Origin: Nemertoderma westbladi
Taxonomy: Eukaryota; Xenacoelomorpha; Nemertodermatida; Nemertodermatidae
Assembly: GCA_032718475.1 (NCBI GenBank)
Contig: JAUCBJ010007339.1
Span: forward strand, 1-48,919
Direction of reading: 5' to 3'
DNA length: 48,919 nucleotides
Under the pieces are notes generated by a model that saw only the letters and a program-made list of their open reading frames with translations, was not told where the DNA came from and did no database searches. Made by a program: the position numbers and the translations under genes. Shown in pieces: positions 10,139 to 20,503 of this stretch (the first letter of the stretch is position 1; each line of letters begins with the position of its first letter).

Positions 10139-10565
10139 TAATCTCATTAGGATTGGTAGAAAAATTTGGGGGGTGGTGCCCAGGTGCGTGATTAACGACA
10201 CTATACTGTATTCCAGGACATTGTGTTTGTAGGTACCATTCCATTAAGACATTTAAAAACCATTAGGCCTAGAGCGCAATCTTAAAAGTTAATTCTGTAA
10301 GGAACTTTTGTGAACATTGCAGAATAATCGAGTAGCCCTGTTTTGTACGTACTGTAGTTTCCTAATACTCCGTTGTGGTAGACCATAACATAGTGCATTG
10401 TTGTAATCATCTTGTTGGAAATAAACGCATAACGTTTAACCTTAGAAATATTTCTCAAGTGATAAAAGAAGTCTGCACAACTTTACTGATTTGTTTGTCG
10501 AGAGAAAGATGTTCGTGTCTCTAGCAAATTGACAGAAATTGAGGAGTTAATCTCAAGTTCTTATT
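10139..10565 (-). pseudogene. CR1/L2-like retrotransposon, reverse transcriptase thumb region
   Basis: The - strand carries a clear motif, DYNNALCYGLPQRSIRKLQ, then VQNRATRL, near 10320-10420. Upstream of it is an FYHLRNISKV-like helix and downstream an FKIAL..FLNVL-like motif. This order is diagnostic of CR1/L2-type ORF2 just after the catalytic palm. Stops and shifts interrupt it. It joins 9200-9470 across the palindromic insert. Confidence 0.85.
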
Positions 10566-10633
10566 AATGTAATAAATAGTAATTCTTATCTGTGAATTTG
10601 ATATTCACCTGAGAAACATAGCCGGACCACATG

Positions 10634-10810
10634 TTGTTGATAAGTCGGTATAGCATTCCTAATGCATATGCTGCGCGGGGCATGCCAAATTGTGGATTTC
10701 ATGGTGGCGGCAAAAATATTTTTTCTTAAGCCAGCAGCAGAGCATCTCAATGTGCAACTTCAATGCAGCAGGTGGATTATAGCAGTAGTAGTACAGTATG
10801 CTTACTGGTG
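10634..10810 (+). repeat. 3' tail fragment of a non-LTR family (copy 1)
   Basis: GTTGATAAG(T/C)CGG(T/C)ATAGCATTCCTAATGC and the next 140 bases match the 3' end of the element at 26361-27465. Like that copy it ends in a TAG/GTA-rich microsatellite (10782-10798). Only the 3' untranslated end is present. Confidence 0.8.
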
Positions 10811-11010
10811 CTCATCAAATGAGGTAATTGTTAAATTTTTGTATAGAAGAATGCTACAAAGCTGACATGCTTTAATTAAATACATAAAGATTTCGTTGCA
10901 AAAATTATTGATAAATAAATATAATTACTGTATCTTACAGTACTAAAAAAAAATGTGTAGCTCATCGCACGTAACTTTTCATTTGCTGCAATAGGGTAAA
11001 TATTTTCGAG

Positions 11011-11121
11011 CTACGCGTAGTTTGTAACTTCCATTCCTGTCATTTACCGGTAGGGCCCGACTTACTGCCTTTAACAACTACGCGTAGGTGTTTTAACGTG
11101 AATGTGTCGAACTACGCGTTG
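11011..11121. promoter_or_regulatory. Three CTACGCGTAG-type palindromes upstream of SNRPD3
   Basis: The palindrome CTACGCGTAG is at 11011-11020, ACTACGCGTAG at 11077-11087 and ACTACGCGTT at 11111-11120. They lie 255-365 bases before the SNRPD3 start codon. The repetition in a short promoter-distance stretch suggests a protein-binding site, but no factor is assigned. Confidence 0.35.
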
Positions 11122-11375
11122 GTCGAAAAGATTTTCCCCTGCAATACTGTAACACTTCAATAATAAGGTACCGGAAAGAAAGGCCTACCAACGTTACAGT
11201 GACAGTACTGCAGTACCCAGGTACCGGTACCTTGTCGTTACCCACATCCAGTACATACAGCTGTACAGCCATACATATACTGATATCAGGATATAGTCAG
11301 ACAGTTCGGTAGGTATTGCAGTATAGCAGTAGGCCCAATCCTGCTACGGTGCTATTGCAGTATTGGAAGAAAACA

Positions 11376-11462
11376 ATGGCTGCTACGTTAATTGGAGTGC
11401 CTATTAAAGTTATGCACGAAGCGGAAGGTCATATTGTTACCTTAGAAACTACAACCGGGGAG
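11376..11462 (+). CDS. SNRPD3: SNRPD3 exon 1 (spliceosomal Sm D3)
   Basis: The ATG at 11376 opens 29 codons with the SmD3 N-terminus ([20 protein letters not shown]), covering the first part of the Sm1 motif. The exon ends in GAG before a consensus GTAAGT donor (11463), phase 0. The start is chosen because the [12 protein letters not shown]-type N-terminus of SmD3 proteins begins here. SmD3 is a subunit of the heptameric Sm ring that binds the U-rich Sm site of U1, U2, U4 and U5 snRNAs. Confidence 0.97.
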
Positions 11463-12252
11463 GTAAGTCAGTCAACAGTTTAAAGGGAAGTAGCAGGTTC
11501 TAATGCTATAATGATGTAATGACTATGGAATGAATATAATTTAGGCCAAACTTAATTATAATTATCTGAATTATAGCCAGGCCAGATAGCTGCTGAGCTG
11601 CTTCCCGGAGTGCGGAGTGCTACCGCTAACGGCTGACCGCTAGACTAGCAAACTACCGGTAGCACTACGGCTGTTCGGGCTGACCAGCCTGCCAGCCGTG
11701 TGCGTTTAGCAGCCGTCGAAAGTCAGAGCCTTACATACAGCCTTCAGGCCTTAGGGCGGTAGGGTCGCATCCGCCCGCAGCCGACTGTTTCCTTTAATAC
11801 TGTAATACTGTGGCTGAATGGTACATACTGCAGTAGGCCTACTGGCAGACTGGTGTCACAGACGAAAATGCCCCCCGGGCGCGGGGCATTCCGACAGTGG
11901 ACAGTCCGACAGAGAGTGGAGGTCCGATACCATAATTCGAAGTGTAATCAGGTACCGGTAACAGGGTAATCGTAATGCGGTAATGGCGGCCCGATAGGGC
12001 GAAATCCTAATTAAAACTGTCGTATCCATAAGCTGCTAAGACAATCAACGGCAAGGGTCCGAAATTCCACAAAATTAATTATATTAGAGCCTCATGTGAT
12101 GTATGTCGTAGAGTTAGGGTTACAAGATTTGCCCGGACAGCGGTATTTAATTAGTTTTTAAATTTTTCCTTTCTTTTAGGTTTAGCTAATCTCCTAACGC
12201 CTACTTACTCCTCTATAATCAGATAATATTATTCGCTCATTCTATTCTATAG
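11463..12252 (+). other. SNRPD3 intron 1
   Basis: The 790-bp intron has donor GTAAGT and acceptor TCTATTCTATAG. It holds a GC-rich patch at 11580-11900 with no coding signal. Confidence 0.9.
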
Positions 12253-12573
12253 GTTTACCGAGGTAAATTAATCGAAGCCGAAGACAATATGAATTGCCAG
12301 ATGCAGAGCATAACTGTGACCTCTAGAACCGGCCAGGTATCAAATATGGAGTGCGTGTTTATCCGAGGTAGCAAAATACGGTTCATCGTACTACCCGACA
12401 TGTTGAAGAACGCGCCGATGTTTAAAACGATGCGGGATCGACCCCAAGGGATGGGGATGGGACGGGGGAAGATGAATCAAATGGCAAGGGGGCGGGGGGC
12501 AGGACGTGGTTTCGGGGGGCGAGGGGGCAGTGGACCCCCCAGAGGTAGGGGTGGGCCCCCCAGGAGGTTTTAG
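12253..12573 (+). CDS. SNRPD3: SNRPD3 exon 2 (spliceosomal Sm D3)
   Basis: The exon begins V-Y-R-G-K-L in phase 0 and completes Sm1. It contains Sm2 ([19 protein letters not shown]) and ends at TAG 12571-12573. The full protein is 135 residues, slightly longer than the 126-residue human SmD3. The C-terminus from about residue 90 is a Met-Gly-Arg then RG/RGG-rich tail. Symmetrically dimethylated RG tails of SmD1, SmD3 and SmB are known to be bound by SMN and PRMT5 during snRNP assembly. The open frame on the opposite strand here is a shadow. Confidence 0.97.
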   Translation, partial: VYRGKLIEAEDNMNCQMQSITVTSRTGQVSNMECVFIRGSKIRFIVLPDMLKNAPMFKTMRDRPQGMGMGRGKMNQMARGRGAGRGFGGRGGSGPPRGRGGPPRRF

Positions 12574-12864
12574 TCTACCGAATACAAACAGACAAGTGAC
12601 AAACATTTTAACGCCCTTTTACACGCCAGAACTACAATACTTTTACAGAGAAGGGACTATTTTTGTGTAACTAGCTGTAAGTTTAGTTACGTTTTTTTAT
12701 ATAAAGTGCGAGTCGTTATACTTTGTCATACATTGTCAACATCTTGGAAGTAAATGTCCGTATGTTAAAAGTAAAACTGATTAATATAATATCGTGACTC
12801 CAACTGTAGTTAGTAGATTTCTCACAGTAATTGTGAGGGCTGAATTTCAAGCGATTCCTTTTTA

Positions 12865-12870
12865 AATAAA
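12865..12870 (+). terminator. Probable SNRPD3 polyadenylation signal AATAAA
   Basis: The first AATAAA after the stop codon, 292 bases downstream, is followed by GT-rich sequence around 12895-12930. Confidence 0.6.
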
Positions 12871-14006
12871 GCCCTTCCCTAACTGCTGAGAGCTATGGAA
12901 GGTGGACTGATGACTTGACTGATGACTTTGAGAATCATCAGTTATACTTTCTAAAATTATAGACTAGCCCGCAGATTGTGAACATAATAAATAAAATAAT
13001 TTAGTGTAATTGTTATTACCTTACGTTTTGGTTGCCGCCCCACTCCACTATGGTAGGAAACCAATCGTTGATTTAATACTTTTTCATATTTGTTACGTTA
13101 TTCTTAATTTTGTCCAAAATTTATTGAAAACAAAAACTTACGTATTTTAAGTCAATTTAAGAAAAAATTTCCAGCATTGAATTGATTATTAAGTAAATAA
13201 TTTTTTCTGCGTGGAAATATTATATTGATTTATTATTTTATCTAGTTTAACTTTGAAATGATTTTAATGCAATTTATTGTAATATTATTATTACCGGTAA
13301 ATCTGTTAACTTTAAAAATAAGTTCCAAAATTCAACGATTAACCATTCTGGGTGAATTTCTTTTACCAATTTATCATTTATTACATTTCATATAAAATTC
13401 AATTTATTATATTTCAAATTTGTTTTATTTTAATTGAATAAAATTGAATTTGAAATTAAATAATTTTGAATGAAAACGTTCGGCATCCTATTTATTTGTT
13501 ATCGATATATTTTTAAAGAAGGACTCGGCAATACATTGTGGACTTCATTATCAGTACAATAGTTCAATATATTCTCATGTGCAATTCACTGATTGATCGT
13601 TCGCATCAATCAATATAATATACATCTCTATTTATAATTATTGTTCCATTTGAATCCCTCCCAGCACCCTGGACAGATGCACGATCTCTGTATCGACGAG
13701 GGACCACCCGGAAATTGAAGGCCATTTAATTTCTCTGCAGATAATCGAAAATTAACAAGTTTTTTTACTTTGTACGCATCGAGATAAATATTTAAAGGAT
13801 ATCAACCTAACTGGATATTCAAATCCATTGTAACTCTTTTTTTTATTTTGTAAAAATCTTTTCGTTTTTCCCGTACCACAGAGACATGAGAGCGACAGCA
13901 CAGCAGTGGGAGAAATAAATGGTAAACTGAAATAATAGGTGATTTTAAACTGGTGAAGTTCTTCGACTTTAATTTCATTCAGTGAACACTGAACACTTTA
14001 ACTTGG
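12871..14006. other. No gene seen
   Basis: Very AT-rich intergenic DNA with many TTTAATT-type runs and no supported exon. Confidence 0.6.
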
Positions 14007-14134
14007 AACTGATTTAGGGCATAAGCTACCCTAATGGTAAATGTGTCTAACTGGGTCACAACCAGAACATTCTGGTTGTGACCCAGTTAGACACATTTAC
14101 CGTACCATTAGCGTAGCTTATGCCTAAATCAGTT
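14007..14134. repeat. Large hairpin (about 60-bp arms)
   Basis: The inverted repeat from AACTGATTTAG to CTAAATCAGTT has its centre near 14070. The inner 30-base arms (GGTAAATGTGTCTAACTGGG and on) pair perfectly around a 4-base ACAT loop. The outer parts have small mismatches. Confidence 0.95.
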
Positions 14135-14268
14135 TTAAGTCTGGCGACAATAAAACCAGATCGACAGACCATACATATACATATTGAATGTATTAATTTA
14201 ATTAATCGTTTTAATTTAATCATCTTCACAAATTAATTTGAATTGTAATTCCGAAAATTACCAGATGT

Positions 14269-14320
14269 TATTATCGATGAATAAGAGTGACGTGTTATTA
14301 TCGATGAATAAGAGTGACGT
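14269..14320. repeat. 26-bp tandem duplication
   Basis: TTATTATCGATGAATAAGAG followed by TGACGT occurs twice, head to tail. Confidence 0.9.
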
Positions 14321-14776
14321 AGTGAAGGTTTTTTTCACTACTTTGTATTGTATATTGTTTCACCACCATGAGGTTCTAAGTTATTTTATTTTGTTCTGTA
14401 TGTAAGTTATATCGGGATTGTATGAAGTGTGGCAACGTAAATACTGGACAGTAAGCTGCGAAGTACCTGGAACGAATATCCTCCAATCAGATGACAGCTA
14501 TGTTCCTGTGTTAAAGTCAGAGTCGCCTTCTTTTTCTACGACTATGGTCTAACCCGTGCCTGAACGGCTTGTAAAAATATAATTAGGCGTCTGGTTGTTC
14601 ATGTTCATTTTCTCAATATAGTTAAATCGTAATTACAATTTTTATGACAAAACTTGTTTAAGATAAGTTTTACAATAAAGATATGGAAATTAATTAAAGA
14701 AAGAAAGCCAGTTTTATGAAATAATTCTATACGAGGATACGAAAATTTGATATTCTGCCGTATTATGTCCTCCCTG

Positions 14777-15423
14777 CAGGGGCGGATCCAGGAATTTCTT
14801 AAGGGGGGGGCTTAAAATTTTTCATAGTAACAATCAAATGTATTTAATTATAAATATTAAAATATAACCAAAACAAACAAAATCAGACATTTATTGTAAT
14901 AGATGAACAAAATGTAGCCACGGGTGGAACTATAAGTACAAAATGTAGCCACCGGCCGAACTATAAGTAGAACTTATAGTTATAGTTATATAGTTATAGT
15001 TATAGTAGGACTAACCTTGTAGGGCAAAGCGTTTTTACACGTTTTACTCTCGCTGCAGGGAAGTTCTTCTCAACCAATTCCTCCAATTTCGCTACACGTT
15101 TTGGGGATCCCAAGATAAAGTTGTTGATTTCACTTATGAGGCCGAACATTTTCCGTACAAAAGGAATCACGCAAGAATGACTTATAGCCAAGTTGAGGCG
15201 GTGGTTGAAACAGTGAACTGGTTGTGCCAGAGGTTGCAGATGCAGAATATTTGCAGCTAATCCATTGAACTCCCCCATCATCGCACTAGCACCATCATAG
15301 CCTTGGCCCCTGCAGTTTTCTATATTTAATCCTAATGACTCAAGGCTAACTTAGCCAGCCCCTTTCCAGTGGTATCTTCTGCTAGCCAGAATCCCATAAA
15401 CTCTTCGTGAATCTCACCTATGA
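14777..15423 (-). mobile_element. hAT transposon fragment
   Basis: CAGGGGCGGATCCAGGA at 14777 is a typical hAT terminal repeat. On the - strand, 15000-15420 encodes the DUF4371/RNase-H-like core of ZMYM1-type hAT transposases. An IHEEFMGFWLAEDTTGKG motif lies at about 15350-15415. The YDGASAMMGEFNGLAANI motif lies at about 15250-15310, with its conserved Asp. The VHCFNHRLNLAIS motif lies at about 15180-15220. At least one frameshift separates them. An AGTTAT microsatellite at 14975-15006 replaces the rest of the protein. The opposite terminal repeat was not found. Confidence 0.8.
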
Positions 15424-15780
15424 AGGAATATTATATATAATGAAAATATTGAAAACAGATATGGACCTGATGATCGATAGTGATGATGATCGATAGTGAT
15501 GATGATCGATGATCGATAGTGATGATGATCGATGATCGATAGTGATGATGATCGATGATCGATAGCTCCCTGAATTTACGGAAAAATACCAAAAAATTGT
15601 TTAATAACGAAACTGCCTCTCTAGAGGTAGGAAGTTCTTGTATGAAAGAGGGACCCTCAAAAAAATGTAATTCTTGTTCTTGTGGTGATTTATCTCTCGA
15701 CAAGCTAAAGCTACTAGCACTATCAATGGATGGTTTAAAGGTCAAACACATCTCCTCAAATCATCATTTATTAGTAGAGT
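15424..15780. repeat. GATCGATAGTGATGAT tandem repeats and low-information open frames
   Basis: About five to six copies of a GATCGATAGTGATGAT unit lie at 15471-15563. Open frames on both strands to 15780 overlap it; none is recognised. They may be a decayed N-terminal part of the neighbouring hAT element. Confidence 0.5.
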
Positions 15781-16974
15781 AGCACTTACAGTAAACCTGT
15801 AGAAGGGAATCAATTATTATACATTTAATTAATAGCAAGCAGCGTTATGACATACCTCTCACAAGTAGGTCCATGAATAAATTGATTTACTGTAAAGAGA
15901 ACTATAAATGGTCACAGCGGCTTGAAAAGGTCGAACACCTTCGAATCAATTTATTAATTGGGTATGGTACTACCGCGATTATCTCGAAAGAAACCTATTA
16001 TTTATTATTTAAATTACTCCTCAATAACACAACTCATCAATAATGAGTTTAGGATGTAATAACAGGGAAGTATTATTTGGAGGGAGTGCCTGTGCCATTT
16101 CTTTAACGATCCCTGTTTTTGTTTTGCTTCGCAGCGCAGCCGTGTTATTATTGCCCGGATCCAATAAGTCTCCCCTTTGTTTTGGAGAATAACGTACTTT
16201 TACACGCCATTGTTTGAAGTTAAATTGAATATCTCGTGATTCATAAAATGTAAAAATTGTTTATCGTTTATATTTATTTGAATTGTTTCTCGTTACTGTT
16301 ACGTTGCAAGGTTTAATAATCAGTACTGTATCCTATTTTTTCCTCCATTGTGGGGCTTTTACTGTGTTTAGAATAATATTTATTTTTTCATTTAGCGTAC
16401 GTTAGGTGAACCTTATCTATACAAAAACTTTATATTACAAGATGAAAATATTATTTTAATTTATATTTTATAGTATCAAGCCATACCAGGACTTTGTTGC
16501 TTAATAATTTATGTAAGGTATAGATAATAATATTGTTTTATAATCAATAACCCCCGATAAAAAGCAACTGAAACAACAATAAGGAACAACGTTTTATTTT
16601 ATTTCTTGTTAGAATGTTTTCTATCGCTACCAATAAATACAGTATAAATGACAATGAATCACCAGCAGACTTCTCACAAAAATTAAAATTGGTTTTACTT
16701 AAAGTTTAACATGGTCACACGAATGCACGGATCGAGTGGATGCGAATCTATTATTATAAAAGTTCAGATATTAGGAGTTAGTTGTGATGGGATCCGAGTT
16801 GGCGCAGGATCCCGGCCGGTGTGTTTGTGGCGTGTTCAGTACGCGTCGCCGCGTCCTCGCAACTGCAAAGGCTGAAAGGCCGTAGGCCGATGTATAACAA
16901 AAGAGTTTGTGGTTTATCGTTGTTAATAATAGCTGATAAGTACCGGTAAACGGATCACAGCACAATCAGTAAGT
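15781..16974. other. No gene seen
   Basis: AT-rich. The GC-richer patch 16783-16930 resembles 3960-4085 in the first element and may be a fragment of the same repeat family. Confidence 0.5.
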
Positions 16975-17016
16975 ACCAAGGACAGCTCTACTACTAGTAG
17001 TAGAGCTGTCCTTGGT
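16975..17016. repeat. Perfect 42-bp palindrome with no spacer
   Basis: ACCAAGGACAGCTCTACTACT is followed directly by its exact complement in reverse. Weaker pairing (AGTA/TACT) extends a few bases further out. Confidence 0.98.
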
Positions 17017-17249
17017 AAGTACTATACTAGGCGACGTCGACAACGGTCAAAAACCGTTCGACATCCACTGTAGAATTGCCAACTGAACATAATTGATAAT
17101 GGATAACATATATGTATCCATGGAAACTGCACGGAAGCAACATGGAAACTTTACCTAACAGTCCTACCTACTGAGCTGCCGACCAATAGATACACGTTAT
17201 ACCCACATGTGGGGCCCTCTCATTGGTTGGGGTTTTCCCCCCATTCATA

Positions 17250-17334
17250 CCCTCAAGTTTCCTCAGCCCTGTATTGGCCTTATCCCTGAGATGTGTGTTA
17301 AACCATCCCTTACCTAACAATGCAGTACCTCACA
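17250..17334 (+). repeat. 85-bp direct repeat, left copy (target-site duplication of the non-LTR insertion)
   Basis: CCCTCAAGTTTCCTC...CCTCACA matches 20504-20586 with one 2-base indel and about three substitutions. The two copies flank the retrotransposon exactly, so they read as a long target-site duplication. Confidence 0.8.
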
Positions 17335-17946
17335 ATTGAATTGAATTGATATTTATTTCCTTTCTGCTGGTTACATATGCAAATTTTAACAAATACATTA
17401 ACAACATTAACCAATAAAATTTAACCAATATTAAAAAAAATATTGATAGTCTGAGACGACCACCACAGAAGACTAATAGCCAGGCTAGTGCCGTCTTGCT
17501 GTGGTGGCCAGAACCAACAGGGGGGGGGGGGGGGGGGGGTGGTGCCTGGTCCTTTTGAAATTTCGAATGTAGGCCTATATTACCGTACACATACACGTAT
17601 GCATTGTGTAACGTAAATCAAACAGTTTAACTACAGTACATTGTGGCTCGCATATATTTTAATTCGGTTTCAATTTTTATTGAGATTATTACCTTTATTT
17701 TTGTATGAATGAATATTAAAATTAAAATTAACGGTAAATGTTATAGCTCTGAAAATAAGTGGTTTTTTAAGTAAAAGACGTAAAAGAAGATTTTGATTTT
17801 TTATTGCGTATCTCTAGTGGCACAGAATTCCAGATCGAGGGTCCACGAAAACTCACTGATCTCTGTGAGGAAGTTAGGTGACATAGTGGTATGGAGAAGT
17901 TGCCATGGGAAGCGCTGCGGGTAGGGTAGTTGTGGACTGAAGAACG

Positions 17947-18850
17947 TTATTGGAATAGTTTACCGAGGGTGGAATTTGGGCTTATGGTTTTCGAATAAAT
18001 ATCGTACATGAAGGTCCAAACTGATAGTTCATAGAGTTTGTTAAGTGGTAAAATATTTAATTGTTTGTAAATGGGAATTGATGACGATCTGTAGTGTGAA
18101 AATGCAATACAGCGTAAAAGTTTATTGATTTTGGTATGTAGTGGTTTCAGTGTGGTGGAATGTGTGCTACCCCATACCAGGATCCCATAATTAACGTAGG
18201 GATGGATCAGTGAAAAGTAGAGGGTTCTGAGTATATGTAGAGGAAATATGTGCCTAAGTTTATAGAAAATTCCGCTGGATTTAGGATTTTTTTTGAGTAC
18301 CTGATTTATATGTGTTTTCCACTTTAGTTTTGAATCTATCCAAATACCAAGTAATTTTGTGTTGTCTGTCTGTTTGATATCGGTGTTGTTAATTTTAAGT
18401 TGTAATCTGTTGCTATCGGTGGTAGAAGGAATTGGAAGGTTAGTAAATATGGTGTACTCAGTTTTCTTCAGGTTTAGTAATAGTTTATTGTGACGTAACC
18501 AGTCGTAGATTTTAGTTAATTCATTGTTTGTACTAGATATTAATGAGTGGATATCACGATGTGAGTTGAGTAGAGTTGTGTCGTCAGCGAAAAGTGTACT
18601 AAGTAAGTTTGTTGCTTTGGGATAACTCATTAATAAAAATGAGAAATAGTATGGGAGAGAGGACCGATCCCTGGGGGACACCACAAATGAGAGGTAATAA
18701 AGTTGAATTAATGCCGTCGATGGAGACAAATTGTTTGCGATTAGAGAGGAAACTAGAAATAAGTTGAAGGGGTAGGCCTCTGATACCATTGATACTGTAG
18801 TAACAATGTGTTGGCAAGCTGTGTTTTTCAAGGTGTTTGTTATTATACAT
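17947..18850 (-). pseudogene. Non-LTR reverse transcriptase, palm and thumb
   Basis: Contains GVPQGSVLSPILFLIFINEL (motif B region), then after a frameshift near 18600 FADDTTL with the two catalytic aspartates, a KLLGIWID motif and the HPYVNYGILVWG motif. The element's C-terminus lies further left, around 17780-17946 (FRGPSIWNSVP-like on the - strand). The N-terminal side is interrupted at about 18850 by the hammerhead-bearing insert. Confidence 0.9.
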
Positions 18851-18851
18851 T

Positions 18852-19085
18852 TATTATAGGAAGGGATCTAGGGGTCTCCGACACACGAATCCGACACCAC
18901 GCTGATGAGACCCAGTAAGGTCGAAACGCGTACGTGGTTTGGAGATATATGAGATATTAATTTCAAGAAAAATTACGCGATTCCTAAATTTGTACACTGC
19001 CCGGTTAAAAAGTACGCATGTGATGGGATTAGTCCTACAATTGCGCCAATAAAAGATAAGTTATTTTCGGTAAAATAAACTTATC
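18852..19085 (+). mobile_element. Short insert carrying a hammerhead ribozyme (retrozyme- or Penelope-LTR-like)
   Basis: This roughly 230-base non-coding block splits the reverse transcriptase between its fingers and palm. The conserved GIRG codons occur on both sides (near 18777 and 19104), so the host element may be chimeric here. The block has no ORF. The ribozyme lies 45 bases from its left end. Known carriers of such ribozymes in animals are Penelope-like elements and retrozymes. The borders are approximate. Confidence 0.55.
18896..18938 (+). ncRNA. Hammerhead ribozyme, type I with minimal stem III
   Basis: All core bases are present: CUGAUGA at 18902-18908 and GAAA at 18923-18926. Stem II is GACC (18909-18912) with GGUC (18919-18922), around a CAGUAA loop. 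Stem III is A18926-U18931 and C18927-G18930 around a GC loop. Stem I is ACCACG (18896-18901) with CGUGGU (18933-18938), six pairs. The predicted cleavage site is GUA, after A18932. A two-pair stem III is typical of hammerheads in animal Penelope-like elements and retrozymes, which usually need a dimeric form for good activity. Confidence 0.88.
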
Positions 19086-19431
19086 ATTCGAGGTTAAGAC
19101 CCCTTCCTCTGATACCATAGGTCTCAAGCTTATTAATAAGGATTTTGTGGTCTATGGTATCAAAGGCCTTTTTAAGGTCAAATGTACTGTATAAGGCGCA
19201 TGTTGAATGATGGCAATCAAACATAGAGTTAATTTTTTCCGTTATAGATAGTAGTGCATGAGAGGTGGTTGTTTTTGGTCTAAAGCCGTATTGGGATTCT
19301 GTAATTATGGAATATTTGTTTAAGTAGGATTGTAATTGTTCGTTAATTAATTGTACTAGAATTTTGCTTTGTACTGGTAGTAGCGATATAGGACGGTAAT
19401 TATTCGGGTCTGTAGGATCGTCTGATTTCAA
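19084..19431 (-). pseudogene. Non-LTR reverse transcriptase, fingers
   Basis: Contains NNYRPISLLPVQSKILVQLI, QYGFRPKTTTSHAL and FDLKKAFDTIDHKILINKL, which are the N-terminal motifs up to the first catalytic Asp (motif A). It stops where the hammerhead-bearing insert begins. Confidence 0.9.
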
Positions 19432-20016
19432 TAGTGGTATAACTTTAGCAATTTTTAATGAATTGGGAAAAAAGCCACATTTTATTGAAAGGTTGAATAA
19501 GTAGCACAGGTGTTGGGAAAGTGGTTTAGCAGCTGCAAGTCGGAGTACAGTAGTTTGGTGGGGAACGGATCGTTAGAACTGCAGATTAATTTGAGGTTGA
19601 GGATTCGGTATTGTAATTCTATTGGAGATGTTTCTGTTAATGTAAAAGAGTTCACTCTAGTATTTGAAATATGGCGTAGGGGGATCGGGTTGTGCAAGTC
19701 GGTAAAATATTTCTGTAATTTGAGTTGGGTCTGATACAATTTGTGCGGAGGTATTCGTTTTTATACTGTAATAGGTTTTTTGGGTGATGATTTAGAAGTT
19801 GTTTTGTGGAGTACAGTATTAATTATCGACCAAGTTTTGCGGGAATTTGTAATGTTGTTATCAAATTGTTGCGAATAATATTTTTTTTCGGCAATTTTTA
19901 AGGTTTTTGCGAGATGATTACGATAGTCTGTAAAACATTTACGGTTGGTTTCAGTTCGATTTTTTAAATAGTTCCTGTATAATTTGTCTTTAGTTCTGAT
20001 TGATTTGAGAAGAATT

Positions 20017-20415
20017 TCAGTGATCCATGCTTTGAGGGACCGATTTTTGTGTGTATAGGCCTACAGTATGATTTTGAAGGGATATGAGAGAAGCAAATGA
20101 TGGTGAGATTATCGTAAAACAGTCGAACTTTGAGGTGATGGGTATTGATTTATCGGTGTAGGACCAGTTGGAGGTTTTATTAATGTCACGAAGGAAAGAA
20201 GATTCGTCAAGTTTTGAATAGTCGAAAGTGGGGCGTTGTTTAGGTTCGTTGAAAATACAGCTAAATTTTTGAAAAATGATAAATGTTGCGTGGTGATCTG
20301 AATTACCTATTTTACAGTTAAAATTACCCGCATTGGAAACTGAGGTGGTTATATTGGTAATTATGTGGTCTATCAGTGTTTCTGAGACTACGTTTTGGGT
20401 CAATTCGAGTAGCAT
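20017..20415 (-). pseudogene. Non-LTR APE-type endonuclease, C-terminal part
   Basis: ETLIDHIITN followed by GNSDHHATFI marks the last two catalytic motifs of the APE endonuclease, then the linker to the reverse transcriptase. The N-terminal half of the nuclease is missing, which defines the 5' truncation. Confidence 0.8.
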
Positions 20416-20503
20416 GATTTATAAGCTTTATGTACCCGTAGAGTTAAGAAGGTTTATATAACTTTTCTGTATTTGGCTGTTGTTCGTTTTCAGTAGGTCA
20501 AAG

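Larger units (their letters stand above)
17335..20503 (-). mobile_element. 5'-truncated non-LTR retrotransposon (CR1/L2-type, endonuclease + reverse transcriptase)
   Basis: On the - strand, in order: the C-terminal endonuclease (20017-20415) with a LIDHIITN motif and a GNSDHHA motif, the SDH signature of APE-type endonucleases; a linker (19482-19739); and reverse transcriptase in two blocks (19084-19431 and 17947-18850) with NNYRPISLLP, FDLKKAFDTIDH, GVPQGSVLSP and FADDTTL. The 3' end at 17335 finishes in (CAATT)n, typical of CR1/L2-like tails. The 5' end stops within the endonuclease. The frame is broken by shifts, by a G20 run in the 3' untranslated part (17520-17539) and by an insert at about 18852-19085. 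Confidence 0.85.
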
